Source: Planctomycetota bacterium
GTDB lineage: Bacteria > Planctomycetota > Phycisphaerae > UBA1845 > UTPLA1
NCBI GenBank assembly: GCA_016235815.1
Contig: JACRIM010000011.1
Location: forward strand, 1-53,023
Length of the DNA stretch: 53,023 bases
Direction of reading: 5' to 3'
Positions 1 through 6,900 of this stretch are shown here, piece by piece. How positions within the stretch are numbered: the first letter of the stretch is position 1; each line of letters opens with the position of its first letter. The notes beneath the pieces are model-generated. The model was not told where the DNA came from and made no database searches. It saw only the letters and a list, made by a program, of their open reading frames with translations. A program made the translations under genes and the position numbers.

Positions 1-389
1 CTGTGCGGAAGCACCCCCGCAGCGGCAGCGGCTGAGATGGGCAGATTCGACCGATGCCGACGGCGACGGGACTGTTCGGAAGATGCTTCCCCACAAACCC
101 GGAACGTCCACCTTGACTCGCATCGCTTCATAGATGCTCAGCGTTTCAGCGCGGTTGTGAATTGTTTGTAATTCGTTTGGAGGCAAGGGGTTGGGGCGAA
201 TGGAATGAAGAATGTCGAATAGCGAATGGCGAAACAGGAAGGGGTTGCTACGCAACGGCGAATCATTGATCGGGGGCGGGGGGATTGGGGGTGGTGGGTG
301 ATTGGGTTGATTTGGCGGGTTGAGAATGCCCTGTCCTTCAACCTCTGATCGAACTGAGGTAGAATTGAATTGATCAATGGAGGCCGAAT
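1..389. other. Left-edge region without a supported gene
   Basis: No gene can be supported here. One plus-strand frame is open from the window edge to a stop at 131-133 and could be the tail of a gene beginning outside, but its peptide matches nothing I recognise. The rest is G/T-rich on the plus strand. It holds a hairpin at 244-256 (GTTGC, loop TAC, GCAAC) preceded by GGAAGGG. The same motif lies in three linkers of the PfaC-like gene at 11472, 12849 and 13080, so this is an intergenic copy of that dispersed repeat. Confidence 0.4.
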
Positions 390-1847
390 TTGAAACCTTG
401 CACTATTTATCCGCTTGCAGTTTTGGCCCTGCTTTGTACGACCCCCGCTGCTCCGTGCCTTGCACAAGCAACATTGTGGGATGGATATATCGCGGATGGC
501 AAGCAGGCAAAGGATCACGGCCAGTATGCCAAGGCGCTCAAGCTCTACACGCTCGCCCTCGAGGAAGCGGAGAAGTTCGGCCTGACCGATCCGCGCTTGG
601 CAATCAGTCTGAACAATTTAGCAGAGCTGTATTACACGCAAGGCGATTACGCCAATGCGGAACCGTTGTACAAGCGGTCGCTGGCGATTAAGGAAAAGGC
701 TCACGGTCGTGATCATCCCAGCGTTGCGACCAACCTGAACAATCTGGCGGAGCTGTACCGCATGCAAGGTGATTACGCCAAGGCGGAGCCGCTGTACAAG
801 CGGTCACTGGTGATTTGGGAGAAGGCCCTCGGTCCTGACCATCCAAACGTTGCGACCAGCCTGAACAATCAGGCAGAGCTGTACCGCACACAAGGCGATT
901 ACGCCAAGGCGGAACCGCTGTACAAGCGGTCGCTGGCAATCAGTGAAAAGGCCCTCGGTCCTGACCATCCCAACGTGGCAGCCAGCCTGAACAATCTGGC
1001 GGAGCTGTACCGCACACAAGGCGATTACGCCAAGGCGGAGCCGCTGTACAAGCGGTCGCTGGCGATTTGGGAGAAGGCCCTCGGTCCCGATCATCCCAGT
1101 GTGGGTACTAGCTTGAACAATCTGGCGATGCTGTACAACACGCAAGGCGATTACGCCAAGGCAGAGCCGCTGTACAAACGGTCGCTGGCGATTTTTGAGA
1201 AGGCCTTCGGTCCCGATCATCAAGACGTGGCGATGAGCCTGAACAATCTGGCGGAGACGTACCGCACGCAAGGCGATTACGCCAAGGCGGAGCCGCTATA
1301 CAAGCGGTCGATGGCGATTTGGGAGAAGGCGCTCGGCCACGATCATCCTAACGTGGCGACCAGCCTGAACAATCTGGCGTTGCTGTACGACGAGCAAGGC
1401 GATTACGCCAAGGCGGAGCCGCTGTACAAGCGGTCGCTAGCGATTTATGAGAAGGCCTTCGGTCCCGATCATCCCGACGTGGCGAGCACCCTGAACAATC
1501 TGGCGGGGCTGTACAAAACGCAGGGCGAATACACCAAGGCCGAGCCGCTGCACAAGCGGTCGCTGGCGATTTATGAGAAGGCCCTCGGCCCCGATCATCC
1601 CGACGTGGCAACCAGCCTGAACAATCTGGCGGGGCTGTACAACACTCAGGGCGATTACACCAAGGCGGAGCCGCTGTACAAGCGGTCGCTGGCGATTCGG
1701 GAGAAGGCCCTCGGCCCCGATCATCCCGACGTGGCGAGCACGCTCGAAAACTACGCTGTCCTGCTTGAGGAAACAAAGCGGCAGGCTGAGGCCGACAAGC
1801 TAAAGGAGCGCGCCGCGAAGATTCGCAAGGGCAAGAGCGAGCCGTAG
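390..1847 (+). CDS. Secreted kinesin-light-chain-like TPR repeat protein
   Basis: A 485-residue protein that is almost entirely tetratricopeptide repeats of the 42-residue kinesin-light-chain/NB-ARC-TPR type, which act as protein-interaction scaffolds. The start is TTG at 390, chosen because GGAGG lies 6 nt upstream (379-383) and the first ~26 residues form a Sec signal peptide ending at a likely ALA-type site (CLAQA). Nine consecutive units begin with AEPLYKRSL and carry a GPDHP turn and SLNNLA helix. A degenerate unit precedes them, and a lysine/glutamate-rich tail ends the protein. The units are also very similar in DNA (126-bp period from 657), implying recent duplication. No enzymatic domain is seen. 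It has no operon partner; a REP field and an IS200-like element lie downstream. The fold is certain, the partner unknown. Confidence 0.85.
   Translation: MKPCTIYPLAVLALLCTTPAAPCLAQATLWDGYIADGKQAKDHGQYAKALKLYTLALEEAEKFGLTDPRLAISLNNLAELYYTQGDYANAEPLYKRSLAIKEKAHGRDHPSVATNLNNLAELYRMQGDYAKAEPLYKRSLVIWEKALGPDHPNVATSLNNQAELYRTQGDYAKAEPLYKRSLAISEKALGPDHPNVAASLNNLAELYRTQGDYAKAEPLYKRSLAIWEKALGPDHPSVGTSLNNLAMLYNTQGDYAKAEPLYKRSLAIFEKAFGPDHQDVAMSLNNLAETYRTQGDYAKAEPLYKRSMAIWEKALGHDHPNVATSLNNLALLYDEQGDYAKAEPLYKRSLAIYEKAFGPDHPDVASTLNNLAGLYKTQGEYTKAEPLHKRSLAIYEKALGPDHPDVATSLNNLAGLYNTQGDYTKAEPLYKRSLAIREKALGPDHPDVASTLENYAVLLEETKRQAEADKLKERAAKIRKGKSEP
657..1790 (+). repeat. Tandem 126-bp repeat array encoding TPR units
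   Basis: Nine direct repeats of exactly 126 bp (42 codons) start at 657, 783, 909 and so on to 1665. Each opens with a GCGGAGCCGCTGTACAAGCGG-like segment. Differences are few and mostly third-position or single-residue changes, and the last unit diverges at its 3' end. The array lies inside the TPR gene and keeps its frame, so unit gain or loss would change protein length without breaking it. Confidence 0.9.
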
Positions 1848-2111
1848 TCGATCGCTGCGCCTATGGCACCGGCATGAGTCGGTATACGGCCAATTCGATC
1901 GTTCGATGCCGATCGTGAGCGCCGCACTCGGTCGATCGAGGACGACGTACTCCTGCGAACCCACGAGTCCTCCGCTCTTTCAGGGCGGAATTATTCCGGT
2001 TGCGATGCGAACCCAGGGTAGCGCTTCGCTTAACCCTGGGCTTGATTCCCTTGCCCCGTTGGGGCTTTAGCGTAGAGGGAATTGGCTACACGGGTTGCGC
2101 TTTATTGCTTT
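1848..2111. repeat. REP-like hairpins upstream of the IS200-like element
   Basis: This intergenic stretch holds a long imperfect palindrome at 2012-2040 (outer arms CCCAGGG and CCCTGGG, inner GCG/CGC around CTT) and a short one at 2053-2065 (GCCCC, GTT, GGGGC). The second is mirrored downstream of the transposase at 2664-2678 (GGCCCC, AAC, GGGGCC). No open reading frame is convincing. The hairpins resemble repetitive extragenic palindromes rather than terminators, since no T-run follows them. Confidence 0.55.
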
Positions 2112-2737
2112 CCTAAAACCTCGGCCTCTGGCCGAGGACCCGAAGAGGTTCGGACCGTTCCGTTGTGTATTGAGCGTGTGTAGGTTCTCCCTCCGGGAAG
2201 GCCCCGTGGGCAGGAAGGAGAACCATATGCATGACTGGCAGAGTTTGTCCCACGTGCGGTGGGACTGCAAGTACCACGTAGTGATCGTGCCGAAGTACCG
2301 GCAGAAGGTATTCTACGGGGAGATGCGTCGGCGGATAGGTCCGATTTTGCGGGACTTGTGCCGGCAGCGCGAGGTGGAGTTGATCGAGGGGCACTGCATG
2401 CCGGATCACATCCACCTGTGTGTGAGCATTCCGCCGAAGTACAGCGTATCGAACACGCTGGGATTTCTGAAAGGCAAGAGTGCGGTGCGAATCCATCGCG
2501 AGTTGATGGGGCACCGTCGGATGACCGGCCTGCACTTCTGGTCCACCGGTTACTGCGTGAGCACGGTGGGCTTGAACGAAGAGCAGATTCGCAAGTACAT
2601 TCGAGAACAGGAACAGCTTGAAAGTAGCCAAGGCGACTTGGACCTCAAGTAAACGTTGACAACGGCCCCAACGGGGCCTTCCCTGTGTGCATGCCCCCTT
2701 CAAGGGGGCTACCTAAAGCCACGCCCTCTGGGCGTGG
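2112..2737 (+). mobile_element. IS200/IS605-like single-gene insertion element
   Basis: The transposase gene is flanked by two hairpins of the same design and orientation. The left one (2112-2137) is CCTAAAA followed by arms CCTCGGCC/GGCCGAGG with loop TCT. The right one (2712-2737) is CCTAAAG followed by CCACGCCC/GGGCGTGG with the same loop TCT. Subterminal hairpins at both ends and the absence of terminal inverted repeats fit the IS200/IS605 family, whose HUH transposase acts on single-stranded hairpin ends. The exact cleavage sites cannot be set from one copy. No tnpB is present. Confidence 0.55.
2227..2652 (+). CDS. tnpA: IS200/IS605-family TnpA (Y1 HUH transposase)
   Basis: A 141-residue transposase of the Y1 HUH class, which cuts and joins single-stranded DNA at hairpin ends. 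The longer open frame begins at 2095, but ATG at 2227 is chosen because a strong AGGAAGGAG ribosome site ends 6 nt before it and family members begin with this kind of sequence. The metal-binding HUH motif is visible as MPDHIHL (about residues 58-64) and the catalytic tyrosine as the Y of KYIREQE near the C-terminus. Length is normal for IS200. It is intact and likely active. It lies in a cluster of REP-like palindromes, so a REP-associated (RAYT-like) role is a possible alternative. Confidence 0.88.
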   Translation: MHDWQSLSHVRWDCKYHVVIVPKYRQKVFYGEMRRRIGPILRDLCRQREVELIEGHCMPDHIHLCVSIPPKYSVSNTLGFLKGKSAVRIHRELMGHRRMTGLHFWSTGYCVSTVGLNEEQIRKYIREQEQLESSQGDLDLK

Positions 2738-3032
2738 TCGATTACCTCACCGTTGGGGCGGACTGCGGTTCACTCCCGCCGTGGCGGGCAGGCTGCGGCT
2801 ACATTCCGTCGCCCCTGCCGGGGCTTCGTGATTTGCGCGCACTGCTTCCACGGGGTCTCCCAGGCGACTCTTCGACTCGCGCCCGTGGCGGTTCGAAGAC
2901 AGCACGGGAACGGATTCCCGACGGTGTGGGTGCGAGAAGGGATTGTCTGCCAGGCGACTCTGCGACTCGCACCAGCGGGAGTACCCACGGATTGCTATCC
3001 GTGGGCTTTTGGACATTCATCGTTGTGAAGCG
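2653..3032. repeat. REP-like palindrome field, proximal part
   Basis: There is no gene here. Hairpins follow one another: 2664-2678 (GGCCCC/GGGGCC), 2693-2709 (GCCCCC/GGGGGC), 2719-2737 (IS right end), about 2777-2790 (CCCGCC/GGCGGG), about 2811-2824 (GCCCCTGCCGGGGC) and 2984-3005 (CCCACGGA/TCCGTGGG). Around 2808-2892 a block with GCCCC-N-GGGGC, CCACGGGGTCTC and a CGACTC direct repeat is repeated at 4230-4322. The 2984-3005 hairpin is followed on the plus strand by CTTTTGG and lies 28 nt beyond the phosphoesterase stop, so it might help end transcription, but it lacks a true T-run. Confidence 0.6.
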
Positions 3033-4058
3033 CTACGCCTTCTTCTTTCCCTTCGCCTCGGGCGTGGGTTCCCAGCCGTAGTCGTGGTATTGGTGGGTGA
3101 AGGTGCCGTCGGCGTGGCAGTCGATGATGCCGAAGCCTTCCTGGGTGCCGTGGTTCGGCCCGCGCCACCAGCCGCCGCAGACCGCGCCGTCGTTGATGAA
3201 GGTCGGGCCGGCGAATTCGATGCGATCGCGCTGGTGGATGTGGCCGGAGAGGCAGAGGCGGACATTCTTGCCTTCATACAACTTGAGTCGCGTCGGGGCA
3301 TCGCCGCAGACGAAGGCGTTGCTGATCCGCCACTCCTTGTCCTGGATCAGGGCCTGGTCGTCGTAATTCGTCACGGTGACCATGGGGATGTGTTCGCAGA
3401 AGACGATGGGCATCTTGGGGTCGGTCGCGGCCAGCTCGGCTTTGAGCCACTCCAACTGCGGGCCGTCGATGAAGCCCTGATAGGGATACTTGCTGGTGCG
3501 GTCGCCGGGCTGGATGTTGTCGAGGCAGAAGAATCGCCAGCCCTTGTGGTCGAAGCGGTGATAGGTCTGCGACCAGGCGAGGTATTCCATGGCCATGGCC
3601 TTGCCGTAGCCGGCCGTGGCGGGCGTCGCGCCGCTTTTCTCGTGCCAGCCGAAGACGTCGTGGTTGCCGAGGGTGTTGTAGACGGGGAGCGAGGTGTTGT
3701 CGGCGATGATCTTTTTGTACAGCTCGAAGAGCATGCGCGAGCGATCGGCGCCGATTTCGAGGACATCAAAGACGAGGTCGCCGCCGGTGAGGATGAAGTC
3801 GGGCTTGGGGCGGAGGCCTTCCACGGCGCGGAGGGCGGCGGCGAAACCCTTGTCGCCATCGCGCTCGTGTTGCACGTGGATGTCGGTGAGGTGGACGAAG
3901 CGGAACGGTCGCGCCGGCCCGGAGGCAGCTGCGCCGCCAGTGGTCGAGGAGGCGGATTGAGAGATGGTGACAGTATCTTCGCAGCCGGCGAGGGCGGCGA
4001 GGGCGGCACCGGCGAGTGTGGATTTGATCAGGTCGCGGCGGGTGAAGTTGGTTGGCAT
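3033..4058 (-). CDS. Tat-exported metallophosphoesterase lipoprotein
   Basis: A 341-residue calcineurin-like metallophosphoesterase predicted to act outside the cytoplasmic membrane. The start at 4058 is chosen over the longer open frame because it places a twin-arginine signal (TRRDLIKS) at residues 6-13 followed by a hydrophobic stretch and a lipobox ending at Cys26. The dinuclear-metal motifs appear in order: LTDIH (about 58-61), GGDLVFD, LGNHDVF, a His in FCEHIP, and SGHIHQRD near the C-terminus. Such proteins cleave phosphomono- or diesters; the substrate is not evident. The gene stands alone between two REP-like repeat fields. The C-terminus ends in a lysine-rich tail. Confidence 0.85.
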   Translation of the reverse strand: MPTNFTRRDLIKSTLAGAALAALAGCEDTVTISQSASSTTGGAAASGPARPFRFVHLTDIHVQHERDGDKGFAAALRAVEGLRPKPDFILTGGDLVFDVLEIGADRSRMLFELYKKIIADNTSLPVYNTLGNHDVFGWHEKSGATPATAGYGKAMAMEYLAWSQTYHRFDHKGWRFFCLDNIQPGDRTSKYPYQGFIDGPQLEWLKAELAATDPKMPIVFCEHIPMVTVTNYDDQALIQDKEWRISNAFVCGDAPTRLKLYEGKNVRLCLSGHIHQRDRIEFAGPTFINDGAVCGGWWRGPNHGTQEGFGIIDCHADGTFTHQYHDYGWEPTPEAKGKKKA

Positions 4059-4412
4059 TGGGTACTCCGATGAGTGTCTTGATTTCACCTGGGGCTGCTG
4101 CCGGGGGCTCAGCTCTTTCGCCCCTACAGGGCTTTGGTTTTTTCTCTTCCGTGCAACCGAGGGCTTACGCCCTCGGCTATTGGCTATCGCCCCTTCGGGG
4201 CTCGAATATGCAGAGGCATGTTTCTCTCTCGACACGCTCCGTCGCCCCTATCGGGGCTTTGTTGCTCGCGCGATTTCTTTCCACGGGGTCTCCTAGGCGA
4301 CTCTTCGACTCGCGCCCGTGGCTACGGTCCTTCGCCCCTTCGGGGCTTTGGTTTTTTCTTCCGTGCAACCGAGGGCTTACGCCCTCGGCTATTGGCTATC
4401 GCCCCTTCGGGG
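4059..4412. repeat. REP-like palindrome field, distal part, with two ~85-bp direct repeats
   Basis: This gene-free region holds two near-identical blocks, 4117-4202 and 4331-4414. Each contains GCCCC-N-GGGGC, a GGTTTTTT run, the hairpin CCGAGGGC-TTAC-GCCCTCGG, and a second GCCCCTTCGGGGC hairpin; they differ mainly by a 2-bp indel. Between them lies a block (4230-4322) that repeats 2808-2892. The stems with T-rich segments look terminator-like, but their dispersed, repeated nature fits REP/BIME elements better. They separate the phosphoesterase and ruvB ends and could still attenuate transcription. Confidence 0.65.
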
Positions 4413-4514
4413 CTATTGGGTGTCGAACAATCCCAGCACTATTGCGAGTCGAGCAATCCCAGCACTATTGCGAGTCGAACAGTCCCTGCGCTATTGCGTG
4501 TCGAACAATCCCTG
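4413..4514 (-). repeat. Four-copy 26-bp tandem repeat across the ruvB stop codon
   Basis: Read on the minus strand, the last seven codons of ruvB plus its TAG stop, with 2 extra nt, are repeated four times at an exact 26-bp period (4491-4514, 4465-4488, 4439-4462, 4413-4436). Each unit reads roughly CNGGGAYTGYTCGACWCNCAATAG. Because 26 is not a multiple of three, only the first copy is translated. The stop codon is duplicated in every unit. Confidence 0.8.
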
Positions 4515-5543
4515 TGCTGCGGTTGTGTCGCGCACGGGCGGCGTAAGACCGAGGTGTCCGTAGGCCTTCACGGTCGCGCAGCGGCCTTGGCGCGTGCGAG
4601 TGACGAAGCCCTTTTGCAGCAGGAACGGTTCGACGACATCTTCCAACGTGTCGCGCTCCTCGCCCATCGTGGCGGCGAGGGCGTCGATGCCGGCCGGGCC
4701 GCCGTTGTAGGTCTTGATGAGGGCCGTGAGAAACGCGCGGTCGAGTTTGTCCATGCCAACACCGTCGATCTCCTCGATGCCGAGGGCCTTTTCGACGACG
4801 GCGATGGTGAGTCGGCCGTCGGCGCGGACCTGGGCATAGTCGCGAACGCGGCGGAGCAGACGGTTGGCGACGCGGGGCGTACCGCGGGAACGCTCGGCGA
4901 CCATGCGCAGGGCTTCGACATCGGCCTGCACTTCGAGCTTGCCGGCGGAGCGGCGGAGGATTTCGAGCAAGTCGTCGGTCTCGTAGAAATCGAGGTGATA
5001 GCGCAGACCGAAGCGGTCGCGGATCGCGGCGGTGAGCATTCCGGCACGGGTGGTCGCGCCGATGAGCGTGAAACGCTTCAACTGAAAATTAACGGTGCGC
5101 CCACCGAGGCCGCCCTCGATGGTGAAGTCGACGCGGTAGTCCTCCATCGCGGGGTAGAGGAACTCTTCGACGACCTTGTTGAGGCGATGAATCTCGTCGA
5201 TGAAGAGCACGTCGCCTTCTTCGAGGTTGGTAAGGGTGCTCATGAGGTCGCCCTGCTTCACGATGGCAGGCCCGCTGGTGACGCGGATGCGGTCGGCGAC
5301 GCCCATTTCCTCGGCGATGACGTGGGCGAGCGTCGTCTTGCCCAAGCCCGGCGGGCCGTCGAGCAGGACATGCTCCAGCGGTTCCTTGCGCTTCTTTGCG
5401 GCGTCGAGGGCGATGCGCAATTGCTCGATGACCTGACGCTGGCCGATGCACTCGGTGAGCTTGCGCGGGCGCAAGGCCCAGTTCATCTGTTCCTCGCGTT
5501 CGGTGGAGACGTCGCCGCTGATGACTCGTTCTCGTGGCATCAA
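4491..5543 (-). CDS. ruvB: Holliday junction branch-migration ATPase RuvB
   Basis: RuvB is the hexameric AAA+ motor that, with RuvA, drives branch migration of Holliday junctions. The 350-residue length is typical. Visible motifs are Walker A GPPGLGKT (about 63-70), Walker B LFIDEIH (113-119), and sensor/arginine-finger GATTRAG (162-168). The C-terminal winged-helix domain ends in VRDTTAAQGLFDTQ; the last residues are encoded by a 26-bp unit that is tandemly repeated downstream. The start overlaps the ruvA stop by 4 nt (a second ATG follows at once), so translation is probably coupled within cysS-ruvC-ruvA-ruvB. Confidence 0.97.
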   Translation of the reverse strand: MMPRERVISGDVSTEREEQMNWALRPRKLTECIGQRQVIEQLRIALDAAKKRKEPLEHVLLDGPPGLGKTTLAHVIAEEMGVADRIRVTSGPAIVKQGDLMSTLTNLEEGDVLFIDEIHRLNKVVEEFLYPAMEDYRVDFTIEGGLGGRTVNFQLKRFTLIGATTRAGMLTAAIRDRFGLRYHLDFYETDDLLEILRRSAGKLEVQADVEALRMVAERSRGTPRVANRLLRRVRDYAQVRADGRLTIAVVEKALGIEEIDGVGMDKLDRAFLTALIKTYNGGPAGIDALAATMGEERDTLEDVVEPFLLQKGFVTRTRQGRCATVKAYGHLGLTPPVRDTTAAQGLFDTQ

Positions 5544-6169
5544 TCGGCCCCACCTTTCACGCGATAGGCCGCCTTGACCCAGGCTTCGGCGGTGCGAATG
5601 TCGGAGTGCAACTGGGCGGCGCGGGCGATCCAGCGCTCGGCGTCGCTGCGACCGTCACCCCAGGCGATGAGGATTTCAATGGCATCGCGCTGCTCGGTCG
5701 AGAAGGCGGACCGCGCGGCGGGCGGTACATCGGTGCGGGCGAGGGCGAGGTCGGCGACCTTGCCCTTCAGCTCGGCAATGATCTGCTCGGCCATGCGACG
5801 GCCGATGCCGGGGAGTCGTGCCAGCGCGACGGCATCGGCTGCTTCGATGTCAGCGGCAATGCGGGCGGCGGGCGCGGCGAGGGCGCGCAGGGCCTTGCGC
5901 ACGCCGACGCCTTTGACGGTGAGGAAGAGTTTGAAGAAAGCGCGATCCTCGGGTTGGAGGAAGCCGACGAGGCGCGGGGTGAGGTTGCCGCCGGCGGCGC
6001 TGCCCTCGTAATACTCGAGGGTGTGGAAGGTGACGTCGCTGTTTCGCGAGGCGGCGAGATCGGCGATGGAATAGGACGGCACGAGGATTTCGTAGGCGAG
6101 ACCGTCGCGCTCGACGATGACGGATTCGTCGGAGAGATCGGCGATAGTGCCGCGCATTCGGACGATCAT
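5540..6169 (-). CDS. ruvA: Holliday junction-binding protein RuvA
   Basis: RuvA is the tetrameric junction-binding subunit that loads RuvB. This 209-residue protein has the N-terminal OB-fold start (MIVRMRGTI, then LAYEILVP), the central helix-hairpin-helix region (VGVRKALRAL and LPGIGRRMAEQIIAELK), and a short C-terminal three-helix RuvB-contact domain around residues 155-200. It overlaps ruvC by 4 nt at its start and ruvB by 4 nt at its end, forming a tightly coupled resolvasome operon in the order ruvC-ruvA-ruvB. Confidence 0.96.
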   Translation of the reverse strand: MIVRMRGTIADLSDESVIVERDGLAYEILVPSYSIADLAASRNSDVTFHTLEYYEGSAAGGNLTPRLVGFLQPEDRAFFKLFLTVKGVGVRKALRALAAPAARIAADIEAADAVALARLPGIGRRMAEQIIAELKGKVADLALARTDVPPAARSAFSTEQRDAIEILIAWGDGRSDAERWIARAAQLHSDIRTAEAWVKAAYRVKGGAD

Positions 6170-6900
6170 GCGACGGCCTCCGCGATGCGAGGCTTGAGGA
6201 CTTGAGGCTTGAGGCGCGCGCGACGCGCGGATGCCATGGTGCCGAGCGAACCCGCTTCCTTACGGGCGCGGCTCGGATTTTTGGCGCGGCTCGGATTTTT
6301 GGCGCGGCTCGGATTTTTGGCGCGGCTCGGATTTTTGGCGCGACTCGGGTTTTTGGAGCGGCTTTGAAATTGGGCGCGGCTCTGATCAATGCCGGCCTTG
6401 TGGAGCATGGAGGCGCACCAGGCGATGGCGAGGGCGTCGGCGACGTCGGGCGGCTCGGGGATTTTGCCGAGGCGCAAGGTGGAGGCGATGGTGCGCTGCA
6501 TCTGCGGTTTCGTGGCGTGGCCGTTGCCAGTGAGCATCTTCTTGACGCGCGTTGGGAGAATGTTCAGCACGTCCACGTTGCGGCGGGCGGCGGCGAGGAT
6601 GGCGACGCCGCGGGCGTGGCCCATGAGGATGGCGGTGCGCGGGTGTTTGTAATGGGCGAAGAGGTCTTCGACGGCCATGAGGTCGATGGCGTGGTCGGCG
6701 AGAACTTCATCGAGGCCGGTGGCGAGTTCGACGAGGCGGCGCGGGAGAGGGAGCTTTGGATTTGTGCGGATGACGCCGGCATCAAGGACGCGAACGGCGG
6801 GAAAGGCGATGACGGCGTAACCCGTGCGATCCAGCCCCGGGTCGATTCCGAGGATGAGTCGCGGGAGGCGAGGGGCGGATTGGATTATTCCACGCGCCAT
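6166..6900 (-). CDS. ruvC: Holliday junction resolvase RuvC with repeat-derived C-terminal tail
   Basis: RuvC is the RNase-H-fold endonuclease that resolves Holliday junctions. The catalytic core is intact: GIDPGLDRTG (first Asp), AVEDLF (Glu), and PPDVADALAIAWC (last Asp pair). At 244 residues it is about 60 longer than usual. The extra C-terminal part is low-complexity: repeated KNPSRA hexapeptides, then a dispersed-element peptide (SRARKEAGS), then an LKPQVLKP repeat. In the DNA this corresponds to a 29-bp dispersed repeat at 6248-6276 plus six more copies of its 10-bp end at an 18-bp period. It overlaps the cysS 3' end by 16 nt and ruvA by 4 nt. The tail is basic and could affect DNA affinity, but no function is shown. 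Confidence 0.94.
   Translation of the reverse strand: MARGIIQSAPRLPRLILGIDPGLDRTGYAVIAFPAVRVLDAGVIRTNPKLPLPRRLVELATGLDEVLADHAIDLMAVEDLFAHYKHPRTAILMGHARGVAILAAARRNVDVLNILPTRVKKMLTGNGHATKPQMQRTIASTLRLGKIPEPPDVADALAIAWCASMLHKAGIDQSRAQFQSRSKNPSRAKNPSRAKNPSRAKNPSRAKNPSRARKEAGSLGTMASARRARLKPQVLKPRIAEAVA
6248..6276 (-). repeat. 29-bp dispersed palindromic element, copy 1 (in ruvC)
   Basis: This copy differs at two positions from the exact pair at 20060 and 31580. On the minus strand it is read in the same frame as the pfaA copies, giving SRARKEAGS in place of SRDRKGAGS. It lies beyond the RuvC catalytic core. Confidence 0.85.
6267..6384 (-). repeat. 18-bp-period expansion of the element's end in ruvC
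   Basis: The 10-mer CGCGGCTCGG (plus-strand reading) recurs at 6267, 6285, 6303, 6321, 6339 (one change), 6357 (degenerate) and 6375 (one change), always exactly 18 bp apart. Between the copies the spacer is mostly ATTTTTGG. The unit codes for KNPSRA on the minus strand. The first copy is the terminal 10 bp of the 29-bp dispersed element, so the array seems to have grown out of it. Confidence 0.85.

Noticed and set aside
2-133. Possible 3' end of a gene running in from the left edge
   Set aside because: One frame is open for 43 codons to a stop, but the peptide is unremarkable and open frames of this length are common at this GC content.
657-1790. CRISPR-like array
   Set aside because: The repeats are contiguous 126-bp coding units with no unique spacers; they encode TPRs.
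2984-3005. Rho-independent terminator
   Set aside because: The stem is good but is followed only by CTTTTGG on the plus strand, and it belongs to a run of similar hairpins, so it is listed as part of the repeat field instead.
2943-4073. 376-residue plus-strand open frame opposite the metallophosphoesterase
   Set aside because: It is an antisense shadow of a well-conserved gene. High GC leaves long frames on the opposite strand, and its peptide is low-complexity Val/Glu/Gly with no family resemblance. The same holds for the long frames opposite ruvA/ruvB, cysS, pfaC and pfaA.
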